Assembly: GCA_905214875.1 (NCBI GenBank)
Contig: CAJMNR010000035.1
Span: 1 to 40,749, forward strand
Source of the DNA: an uncultured bacterium
Lineage (GTDB): Bacteria > Bacillota > Clostridia > Lachnospirales > Lachnospiraceae
Reading direction: 5' to 3'
DNA length: 40,749 nt
The position numbers were made by a program, and so were the translations under genes. The notes under the pieces were generated by a model. It ran no database searches and had not been told where the DNA came from. It saw only the letters and a program-made list of their open reading frames with translations. Positions 34,127 through 40,749 of the stretch are shown here, one piece after another. Within the stretch, counting starts at the first letter, position 1. Every line of letters begins with the position of its first letter.

Positions 34127-35125
34127 TTACGATTTATGTACGTCATTTACGATATTGATTGGATTTTCGCCCTTCATCACCCGTGAAGCATTGTCCCACA
34201 TCGTCTTATGTCCGCGTCGAAATGTCGCTGTCGTAATGCCGGCCATATGTGGTGAACAAATAAGCTTCTTCTTTGCCTCTTCAGGCATCGTTAAAAGTGG
34301 ATTATCCAAAGTTACTGGTTCTGGAGCAATGGTATCAAGGCCAACCCCCTTTAACTTTCCGGAAAGCAAGGCAGCTTTAAGCGCCTCATTCTCTACCAAT
34401 TCACCTCTTGCCGTATTGATTAGATACGCTCCATCTTTCATTTTATTAAGGAACTCTTGATTCACCATTTCTTTTGTTTCCTCGGTAACCGGCACATGTA
34501 GGCTTACCATTGTCGATCTATGTAATAATTCTTCTAATGGGAGATAGGTCACATGATATTCATCCTCGATTCTTTTCTCCATTCTATGTCTACTGTAGTA
34601 ATATACTGTCGTACCAAATGCATATAATCGTTTTGCTGTCTCTTTTGCAATGTCGCCAAATCCGATTAAGCCGACTACTTGCTCTTCAAGCTCTTCAATT
34701 CCATTTACCATTAAGTACTCTTTTCTCTTAATCTGTTGTCCAGCAAGAACTGCTTCATTACCTTCAGGAAGCATCCGCAATAAGGAAAGCATAAGCAAAA
34801 TGGCCTGTTCTGCAACTGCAGTTTTATTAATTCCTTTGCAGTTACAGACCATGACATTTTGTTTTGTTGCAGTGACTAGGTCAATGCCGTTATAGGCAAC
34901 ACCTTCCGAATGAACTAGTTTTAGATTCTTCATACCTTCGATCAAATCACGATCCACCTTTGCAATGGCGTCTGCAAATACGACATCTGCATCTGCTGCC
35001 GATTTAAGGATCTCTTCATTTTCTGTATTTAGAGGGAAATAGACAATTTCTGTTTCCTCTCTCAAACTACATTCTGGCATAAATTTTTCATAGCGCTCTT
35101 TCGAACCAATGACACATAGTTTCAT
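34127..35125 (-). CDS. D-isomer-specific 2-hydroxyacid dehydrogenase
   Basis: About 332 residues. NAD-binding Rossmann motif VGLIGFGDIAKETAKRL near residue 150. Catalytic residues are present: Arg in LINTARGELVENEAL, Glu in GLDTIAPEP and His in SPHMAG. The family reduces 2-oxo acids to D-2-hydroxy acids with NADH (lactate, hydroxyisocaproate, phosphoglycerate relatives); the substrate is not decidable from sequence. The ATG at 35125 is preferred for GGTGAT directly upstream. An ATG at 35140 with AAGG further away would add five residues. Confidence 0.88.
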   Translation of the reverse strand: MKLCVIGSKERYEKFMPECSLREETEIVYFPLNTENEEILKSAADADVVFADAIAKVDRDLIEGMKNLKLVHSEGVAYNGIDLVTATKQNVMVCNCKGINKTAVAEQAILLMLSLLRMLPEGNEAVLAGQQIKRKEYLMVNGIEELEEQVVGLIGFGDIAKETAKRLYAFGTTVYYYSRHRMEKRIEDEYHVTYLPLEELLHRSTMVSLHVPVTEETKEMVNQEFLNKMKDGAYLINTARGELVENEALKAALLSGKLKGVGLDTIAPEPVTLDNPLLTMPEEAKKKLICSPHMAGITTATFRRGHKTMWDNASRVMKGENPINIVNDVHKS

Positions 35126-35161
35126 TCCATCACCATCCATATATTATTTTAATACCTTAAA

Positions 35162-36526
35162 TTATGATATCGTTTTAATATATTTCTTGTCAATGTATTT
35201 CAAATAGATTATAGCAATGATTACCGTTACGACTTCAGCAACGATAAATGCATACCATACACCTTTGATTCCCACTACTTTTCCTAAGATTACCGCAAGT
35301 GGTAATAAGAAGATAAACTGTCTTAATCCTGTAAGCAATAAGCTTGACATTCCTTTTCCTAAGCCTTGACACGCATAACTTACCATTACGGTAAATGCAC
35401 CAAAGACAAATGTCGAACCTAAGATTCGAAATGCTGGAATACCGATTTCTCTCATTGTCTCACTGGCATTAAACATTCCCATGATAGGACCTGCAAATCC
35501 GCAGATCAACACAGTTCCGATTACACCAAATAATACGGAATAGACTCCTGATAATTCGATTGCTTTCTTAATTCGTTTTCCGTCACGTGCTCCATAGTTA
35601 TATGCTACGATTGGGATTAATGCATTGTTTAAAGCAAATACTGCCATATATACAAATGACTGTACTTTAAAGTATGCACCAAATACCGCTGTCGCTGTAG
35701 TTGAGAATTTAAGCAGAATATTGTTAATACCAAAGGACATGATTCCTGCCATTGACTGTGTGATAATAGTCGGAACCCCTACTGCTAAAATCTGACCGAT
35801 AATTTTCCAATCTGGTTTAATATAGTGTCTTGAGTATTGGATTTCTTTGTTTTGTGTCAGGTTAAATACGACTCCTAATAACAAGGATACGAGCTGTCCA
35901 GTAATTGTTGCAATTGCTGCACCAGTTACACCGAGTTTTGGAAGTCCGAACATACCAAAGATTAAGATCGGATCTAGGATAATGTTAACTACGGCACCGG
36001 CAATTTGCATGTACATAGTACAAACTGTCTTTCCTGTTCCTTGTAGCAGTTTTTCCAACACTAAGTAAAATACTTGTCCAAAACTAAAGATACAGCAGAT
36101 TCTCGTATATGCCGTTCCCATTTGGATAATGTCCTCTGCATCTGTCTGCACGCGGAAGAATGGTTCTGCTCCAAAGATTCCGAATAAAAGAATTATAAGA
36201 TAAATCACTCCGGCTAACATTAGTCCATTCATTGCCGAACGATTTACTTTCTCCTTGTCATGCTCACCTAAGTATCTAGACAAGTTAGAGCTGATACCGA
36301 CACCAAGACCGATTCCACTTGCTAGAATTATATTTTGAACTGGAAATGCCAGACTTAATGCAGCCAAGGCATCTTCACTATAATGTGCAACAAACAGGCT
36401 GTCCACGATATTATACAATGCGCCAATAATCATCGAGACAATCATCGGAACTGCCATATGGATCATAAGTTTGTTTACAGGCATTGTGCCCATTTTGTTT
36501 TCTGTTTTTGTTGTCATTTCTTTCAT
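35162..36526 (-). CDS. MATE family efflux transporter
   Basis: 454 residues with 12 hydrophobic segments in two MatE halves. Family segments are PMIVSMIIGALYNIVDSLFV (TM1), ASGIGLGVGISSNLSRYLGE (TM2), and PTIITQSMAGIMSFGINNIL at the second half. It resembles the NorM/DinF-type multidrug Na+ or H+ antiporters. AAGGTGAG lies directly before the ATG. Membership in an operon with the flanking uvsE and dehydrogenase genes is possible (gaps of 72 and 36 bases), but no functional link is evident. Confidence 0.92.
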   Translation of the reverse strand: MKEMTTKTENKMGTMPVNKLMIHMAVPMIVSMIIGALYNIVDSLFVAHYSEDALAALSLAFPVQNIILASGIGLGVGISSNLSRYLGEHDKEKVNRSAMNGLMLAGVIYLIILLFGIFGAEPFFRVQTDAEDIIQMGTAYTRICCIFSFGQVFYLVLEKLLQGTGKTVCTMYMQIAGAVVNIILDPILIFGMFGLPKLGVTGAAIATITGQLVSLLLGVVFNLTQNKEIQYSRHYIKPDWKIIGQILAVGVPTIITQSMAGIMSFGINNILLKFSTTATAVFGAYFKVQSFVYMAVFALNNALIPIVAYNYGARDGKRIKKAIELSGVYSVLFGVIGTVLICGFAGPIMGMFNASETMREIGIPAFRILGSTFVFGAFTVMVSYACQGLGKGMSSLLLTGLRQFIFLLPLAVILGKVVGIKGVWYAFIVAEVVTVIIAIIYLKYIDKKYIKTIS

Positions 36527-36598
36527 TTCTCACCTTCCCTATCTATTAATAACGCAAAATCTTATTTTATCAGCAGGGAAGTATTTTGTCAAGAAATG

Positions 36599-37516
36599 TT
36601 ATATTATGGCGCCATCGTCTCGTATATCCTTACGTAATTTCAAAACAGCCAGATCTTTCTCTTTACATTCCAACATTATGTTGCATTCAGCAATGCCCGT
36701 TCTTTTAAGTGCCTCCTCCATCTTCCTATAGTCAGAAAGTTCTATATACTCCGTATGGGCATGCTTTGCTCCTTCCTTATCACTTGATAAATGAAGCTTC
36801 GGTGTTCGCTCTCCCCATGTCTTTACAGCACGCGCTACACACTCTTCATAAGAAAGCGGCCCCGGATTCCATTCATAGTGCTTGTTATCAAATACGATTG
36901 GAATGCCGATCTTATCGTGAATTTTCAAACATTCGTCCACCGTAAAGGATACATGGTCATTTTCAAGGACTAGAAATCGTTTTGCATTGGTATTTAGACG
37001 CATATAGTTTTTGCAAAAGACATCCAATGCCTCTTCTACCGTATCATAGCTCTTTTTCATTCCCACATGCAATGTCATGTTAGGCACCTTTTCAAGCTCC
37101 ATCGCAGCAAATGTATCCGCGATTAGATTGAGTGTCTGAACTGTCTTATCCACCACCTCTTCTTTTTTAGAATTCAAGACGAAGTACTGAGATGGATGGG
37201 TAGACAGCTGCATTTGCAATCGATTTGCCACACCGCCTGCCCCTTTTAATTCCTCCCTAAGCTCATCAATGGTATAATAGCCGAGGTCAAGCTGTGGCAA
37301 TACTTGTTCTGGCAAGCGGTAAGCAAAAATACAGTTCTTCTTATTTTCATACAAAAGCAATTTTAAGTCTTTTAGATTCTGCCTTGCCTTCTCCAATAGA
37401 TATGCATGACACAAAGACGTATCATGATTTTCAAGATACGTCTTTGTCGAAGCTCGATTCACTTTTAATTTGTTATTTAATACAGAAATACAACAATATC
37501 CAAGATTTATCTTCAT
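36599..37516 (-). CDS. uvsE: UV DNA damage endonuclease UvsE/UVDE
   Basis: 305 residues. Starts INLGYCCISV and contains the TIM-barrel metal-binding strands typical of UVDE: RLQMQLSTHPSQYFVLNS, MTLHVGMKKSYDTVEEA, FLVLENDHVSFTVDECL, IPIVFDNKHYEWNPG, and KLHLSSDKEG. The enzyme nicks DNA 5' of UV photoproducts, a repair route independent of UvrABC. The ATG at 37516 (after GGTGAG) avoids overlap with pdaA; the open frame extends to 37618 without homology. It lies between pdaA and the MATE gene. Confidence 0.92.
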   Translation of the reverse strand: MKINLGYCCISVLNNKLKVNRASTKTYLENHDTSLCHAYLLEKARQNLKDLKLLLYENKKNCIFAYRLPEQVLPQLDLGYYTIDELREELKGAGGVANRLQMQLSTHPSQYFVLNSKKEEVVDKTVQTLNLIADTFAAMELEKVPNMTLHVGMKKSYDTVEEALDVFCKNYMRLNTNAKRFLVLENDHVSFTVDECLKIHDKIGIPIVFDNKHYEWNPGPLSYEECVARAVKTWGERTPKLHLSSDKEGAKHAHTEYIELSDYRKMEEALKRTGIAECNIMLECKEKDLAVLKLRKDIRDDGAII

Positions 37517-37566
37517 AGTCTCACCCATTATTCTTTTGAGACTAGTCTTTGCATTTACAGTAATAA

Positions 37567-38388
37567 TTATTTCACCAAATCTTCTAATGTGCCAAAGGTG
37601 TACCCCATCTCTTCCCACTTCGTAAGAAGTTCATCAAGGATTTCCCCATTGGTCTTTGAAGTACTATGTAATAATACAATGGCTCCTGGATGGATCCGCT
37701 TTAACAATTTATCAAATGCCTGCTCTTTTGTCGGCTGTTTATCCTGATACCAATCAACATAGGCAAGACTCCAGAAAAATGTCTTATATCCTAGCTTTTT
37801 TGCCATCTTAAGATTTTCTTCGCTATATTTTCCTTGTGGTGGACGATAGAACTTCACAAGCTGTTTTCCTGTTGCTTTCTCATACAATGCTTCCAAATCT
37901 TCCATTTCCTTTTTAAAGGCATCCATGGATGAGATTTTCGACATATTTGGATGGTTCATTGTATGATTTCCTACTGTATGCCCTTCTTCAATCATACGCT
38001 TTACAAGGTCCGGACTGGTCTCAATATAATTGCCGACTACAAAAAACGTTCCTTTTGCATTATGTTTTTTGAGGGCCTCAAGAATTGGTGCGGTATTCCC
38101 ATTTTCATACCCCGCATCGAATGTCAGATAGATTACTTTCTTATTCGTATCTCCAATATAGTACGTATCGTTTTCTTTCAGTTCAGCTGCTGATGCATTA
38201 CCTGTTGGCGGCTGTCCTTCTTTCCCAAATCCAAGCCCCCAGTTTCCTTCACTTGCCTCCATCTTATCACTCTGACTTGTAGCTGTCTCTGCAAGGCCTT
38301 CCGGATTAGTAAATCTGGCAAGGCCATACCCTACAAAATATGAGATTACAAGGATCGCTACTACCTTTAATAATCGTTTTACTACCAT
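37567..38388 (-). CDS. pdaA: Delta-lactam-biosynthetic polysaccharide deacetylase (PdaA type)
   Basis: 273 residues: N-terminal membrane/signal segment (LLKVVAILVISYFVGYGLARF), a linker, then a NodB deacetylase domain with YLTFDAGYENGNT, GTFFVVGNYI, VGNHTMNHPNM (HxxxH), FYRPPQGKYS and IVLLHS. The 'TFDAGYENG' form is that of PdaA, which deacetylates muramic acid for spore-cortex muramic delta-lactam. This agrees with spoIIM elsewhere in the window. The RBS AAAGGA is inside the right arm of an inverted repeat, so translation may be controlled by folding. Confidence 0.92.
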   Translation of the reverse strand: MVVKRLLKVVAILVISYFVGYGLARFTNPEGLAETATSQSDKMEASEGNWGLGFGKEGQPPTGNASAAELKENDTYYIGDTNKKVIYLTFDAGYENGNTAPILEALKKHNAKGTFFVVGNYIETSPDLVKRMIEEGHTVGNHTMNHPNMSKISSMDAFKKEMEDLEALYEKATGKQLVKFYRPPQGKYSEENLKMAKKLGYKTFFWSLAYVDWYQDKQPTKEQAFDKLLKRIHPGAIVLLHSTSKTNGEILDELLTKWEEMGYTFGTLEDLVK

Positions 38389-38398
38389 CTATTTATGG

Positions 38399-38444
38399 TC
38401 CTTTGATTGTTACTTACTGTAAATATATTGTGACAATCAAAGGA
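38399..38444 (-). promoter_or_regulatory. Hairpin that would bury the pdaA ribosome binding site
   Basis: TCCTTTGATTGT and ACAATCAAAGGA form a perfect 12-bp stem with a 22-base loop. The last arm contains AAAGGA, the only Shine-Dalgarno-like element ahead of pdaA, ten bases from its ATG. No T-run follows, so it is unlike a terminator. If the transcript starts upstream, the stem would repress translation; if it starts in the loop, the site is free. Confidence 0.55.
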
Positions 38445-38457
38445 TAATGACAAGTTT

Positions 38458-39393
38458 TTACTCGATAAAATCAAGCCTTATCTGTCCATCAAAAAATGAC
38501 ACCTGTTTTGCTTCTTTTATTACATCGTCTTTTGTAAGCTCTCCAATTAAAAACGGGGAATTCTCATTATGTTTCTTATAATTTGTTAACGCTACCTCAT
38601 GGTTTGCATTGGCATAACAATATCTGCATCCGTGCAGACAAGAATGATATGCCCCTATATCTTTTGTCTCCATACACATACAGTTTTCTCGTTCAGGCGG
38701 ATGTTTCTTCTCCTTTATACTACCTCCAAGATGACGCTCCATTGTCTCCTTGCTTACACAGCCAGAATTCTTAATTCCGAAAGCTGTAAGGTCAATTTCT
38801 TCCGCGCAGGTCTTAATCGTAATTCCATATTCCTTAGCAATTTCTGAAAATACTTTCGCAATTTGCCGTTGTTCCTGGCAAGTTAACGCACGTCCTTCTT
38901 TAAAGTTACGTTTTGTCTTTTCATACACATCTAAAAAACTAATCACGACTTCTCCAATCACTCCAGAAATAGCTTCTGCTATATAGCGAAATGCCTTAGC
39001 GTGCGTTTCAATTGTATATCGCTCGGTTAATAAAATCGGGTCATAACGCAGGCACACGCTGTCTTTTCCTAATGTTTTCGCCAGCTGTATAGTACTTTCA
39101 AGAATCTTTTTCTTATCTGGTACATATGGCTCGATTTCTCTTCCATACGGTGTAATCGTCACAAAGAAATATGGATGAAAGGGCTTTAGCTCATCTATTC
39201 GAGAAAGCAAGGGAATTGGATTCTTCGTCCAAAGCAACATGGCATCCACAGTATCAGGATCTAATACGTATTTTGTCACCTGCCTTGCATTATAAGGATT
39301 TCGAACCAATACATATCCTTCTTTTATCCGCTTTAATAACCAATTTGAATAAAATGCCGGAATATCCGTCCTCGTACTTGCACTTATGATCAC
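38458..39393 (-). CDS. DUF1848 family protein with C-terminal radical-SAM-like CX3CX2C
   Basis: 311 residues. Features of the DUF1848 family: SASTRTDIPAFYSNW at the N-terminus, MLLWTKNP, HPYFFVTITPYG, CLRYDPILLTERY, ISFLDVYEKTKRN and IKTCAEEIDL. Near the C-terminus, DIGAYHSCLHGCRYCYAN gives Cys252-X3-Cys256-X2-Cys259, the spacing of a radical SAM 4Fe-4S site, plus Cys196, Cys212, Cys238 and Cys240. In ordinary radical SAM enzymes this motif is near the N-terminus, so the fold may be a permuted barrel. The function is unknown. The start is GTG behind AAAGGAGG. Neighbours are cinA upstream, pdaA and uvsE downstream. Confidence 0.82.
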   Translation of the reverse strand: MIISASTRTDIPAFYSNWLLKRIKEGYVLVRNPYNARQVTKYVLDPDTVDAMLLWTKNPIPLLSRIDELKPFHPYFFVTITPYGREIEPYVPDKKKILESTIQLAKTLGKDSVCLRYDPILLTERYTIETHAKAFRYIAEAISGVIGEVVISFLDVYEKTKRNFKEGRALTCQEQRQIAKVFSEIAKEYGITIKTCAEEIDLTAFGIKNSGCVSKETMERHLGGSIKEKKHPPERENCMCMETKDIGAYHSCLHGCRYCYANANHEVALTNYKKHNENSPFLIGELTKDDVIKEAKQVSFFDGQIRLDFIE

Positions 39394-39418
39394 ACTTCTT
39401 CCTCCTTTCCTAAGAATT

Positions 39419-39452
39419 TAAAAAATGGATGAAACATCTTATTTCATCCATT
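39419..39452 (-). terminator. Terminator of cinA
   Basis: AATGGATGAAA (39424-39434)/TTTCATCCATT (39442-39452), a perfect 11-bp stem followed on the minus strand by TTTTTTAAATT. It lies 14 bases after the cinA stop. Confidence 0.92.
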
Positions 39453-39466
39453 GTATCTACTAGTAT

Positions 39467-40717
39467 TTACTTTTCATAGTTTTCCATAATCCATGTACGT
39501 AAAAGATCAAGTGCACTGACTACGCTGAGTTCACGAATCTTTTCGCGATTCCCATTAAATATAAAATGACGGACTTTAACTTTTTCATTGGCATAACAAC
39601 CGATATAAACCGTTCCGACCGGAATCTCATCGGTTCCTCCTCCAGGTCCGGCAAGTCCGGTTACTGAAACAGCAACGTCTGCGTCACCACCTATGGCTGC
39701 GCCTTTTACCATCTCTTTCGCCGTCTGTTCACTTACCGCCGTATACTTTTTAAGCGTTGATTTAGAAACGTCTAAAAGCTTTCGTTTCGCCTTATTTGTA
39801 TACGTGATAAATCCTTCTTTTAATACTTCGCTTACACCAGCCACATTCACAATTCGGCCAGTTAGCAAGCCTGCCGTACAGGATTCTGCCGTTACAAGCG
39901 TAAGTTCATGTTTTTGCAAAAGCTTTACTACAACCTCTTCAAGTGTTTCCTCTTCATTGGTCGTATAAATCTTTGTGCCAAAACGTTTCTTCAACTCTTT
40001 GACTACTGGCTTAACAAGTTCTTTTGCTTCTTTTGTCGTACTCGCACTTGCAGTCACTCTAAGATGTACCTCTCCAATCTTTGCATATGGTGCGATTGTG
40101 GGATTCGTCTGGCCATCGATTAAATCTTCGATTTTCATTGCCACAGCGCTTTCGCCCATGCCTGCAATCTTTACCATGGCGGAATAGAAAACTTGTTCAC
40201 TTTGAGATTTCAGATACGGTACAACACTCTCCTTCACCATCGGAATCATTTCCTTTGGCGGACCAGGAAGTAAGATTACTGCTTTTTCATCTACTTCAAC
40301 GATCATTCCTGGTGCTGTTCCATTATGGTTTGCAAGTACTTTGGCACCTTCTATCACCATCGCCTGTTTCCAGTTATTTTCTGGAACTTCGGTTTTCTTT
40401 CGCTTTTCAAAATATTCTTTGATTGCTTGTTGTGATTGCTCATCTAAAACTAACTGTCGTTCAAGTGCCTTTGCAACGGATTCTTTTGTCAAATCGTCCT
40501 TTGTTGGTCCAAGTCCCCCTGTTAGAATTACAATGTCGCTTCGATCAAGTGCTAGCTTTACTGCATTTATTAGTCGATCCTCGTTATCTCCTACCGTACT
40601 CTGATAATAGACAGAAACACCTAATGCAGCCATTTCTCTAGAGAGAAAGGCTGCATTGGTGTTTACTATATTACCGAGCAGGAGTTCCGTACCGACGCTG
40701 ATTAATTCAGCAACCAT
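39467..40717 (-). CDS. cinA: Competence/damage-inducible protein CinA
   Basis: 416 residues, two domains. The N-terminal MoCF-biosynthesis-like domain (1-~170) has ISVGTELLLGNIVNTNAAFL, ILTGGLGPTKDDLTKE and HNGTAPGMI. The C-terminal NMN deamidase domain (~250-416) has VTAESCTAGLLTGRI, GFITYTNKAKRKLL and VSVTGLAGPGGGTDEIPVGTVYIG. It recycles or cleans pyridine nucleotides; in competent bacteria it is co-regulated with recA. Here recA is 19 kb away. GGGAG precedes the ATG, and the gene is complete inside the window. Confidence 0.96.
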   Translation of the reverse strand: MVAELISVGTELLLGNIVNTNAAFLSREMAALGVSVYYQSTVGDNEDRLINAVKLALDRSDIVILTGGLGPTKDDLTKESVAKALERQLVLDEQSQQAIKEYFEKRKKTEVPENNWKQAMVIEGAKVLANHNGTAPGMIVEVDEKAVILLPGPPKEMIPMVKESVVPYLKSQSEQVFYSAMVKIAGMGESAVAMKIEDLIDGQTNPTIAPYAKIGEVHLRVTASASTTKEAKELVKPVVKELKKRFGTKIYTTNEEETLEEVVVKLLQKHELTLVTAESCTAGLLTGRIVNVAGVSEVLKEGFITYTNKAKRKLLDVSKSTLKKYTAVSEQTAKEMVKGAAIGGDADVAVSVTGLAGPGGGTDEIPVGTVYIGCYANEKVKVRHFIFNGNREKIRELSVVSALDLLRTWIMENYEK

Positions 40718-40749
40718 ACTTATCTGCTCCCTTCGTTTAGTACCCCTCT

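Noticed and set aside
37517..37618. 34-codon N-terminal extension of UvsE
   Set aside because: It overlaps the pdaA coding end and lacks family homology; the ATG at 37516 has GGTGAG and starts at the family N-terminus.

Overview
The window is about 40.7 kb of low-GC chromosome from an anaerobic, spore-forming Firmicute. Gene content and protein style point to the Lachnospiraceae (Clostridium/Lachnoclostridium phytofermentans-like); this is inferred from memory of gene families, not from a search. Supporting signs are the IspH-ribosomal protein S1 fusion, SpoIIM and the spore-cortex deacetylase PdaA, indolepyruvate:ferredoxin oxidoreductase, RNase Y, an SOS box of the Bacillus/Clostridium type, and strong AAGGAGG-like ribosome binding sites. 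All genes but one (the DAHP synthase) lie on the minus strand, so transcription runs from high to low coordinates. I saw no rRNA, tRNA, CRISPR array or complete insertion sequence.

Left part (1-8.9 kb): a two-gene sulfur operon that looks damaged. It holds a cysteine desulfurase whose catalytic Cys is Phe, followed by a cystathionine gamma-synthase-type gene that loses homology about 50 bases from the window edge. Then comes a compact operon of Na+/solute symporter, iorA, iorB, paaK-type ligase and ACT-domain protein for arylpyruvate/arylacetate metabolism. It diverges from a DAHP synthase gene, the entry step of aromatic amino acid synthesis; both promoters are readable in the gap.

Middle-left (8.9-18.4 kb): a TetR regulator controls itself and a downstream MacB/FtsX-type ABC exporter through a shared palindrome, ATAACRCTGTTAT. 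An MFS transporter follows, then the conserved nudF-spoIIM-xerD locus. Its XerD homologue keeps the nucleophilic Tyr but has lost three other active-site residues. RNase Y comes next.

Middle (18.4-23 kb): recX and recA are separated by a perfect 212-bp tandem duplication that doubles the recA terminator and creates a small recX-recA chimeric reading frame. Then threonine dehydratase and ftsY.

Right part (23-40.7 kb): smc-rnc-acpP-plsX (with ftsY, the classical Firmicute lipid/cell-division/SRP cluster), a solitary cheR, ispH-rpsA, cmk, an HI0933-type flavoprotein, a 2-hydroxyacid dehydrogenase, a MATE transporter, UV-damage endonuclease uvsE, pdaA, a DUF1848 protein with a C-terminal CX3CX2C motif, and cinA.

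The most unusual signals are the degenerate XerD at the canonical xerD locus, the Cys-less desulfurase, the recA/recX duplication, two families of structured intergenic repeats placed just downstream of intrinsic terminators, and a hairpin that would bury the pdaA ribosome binding site.
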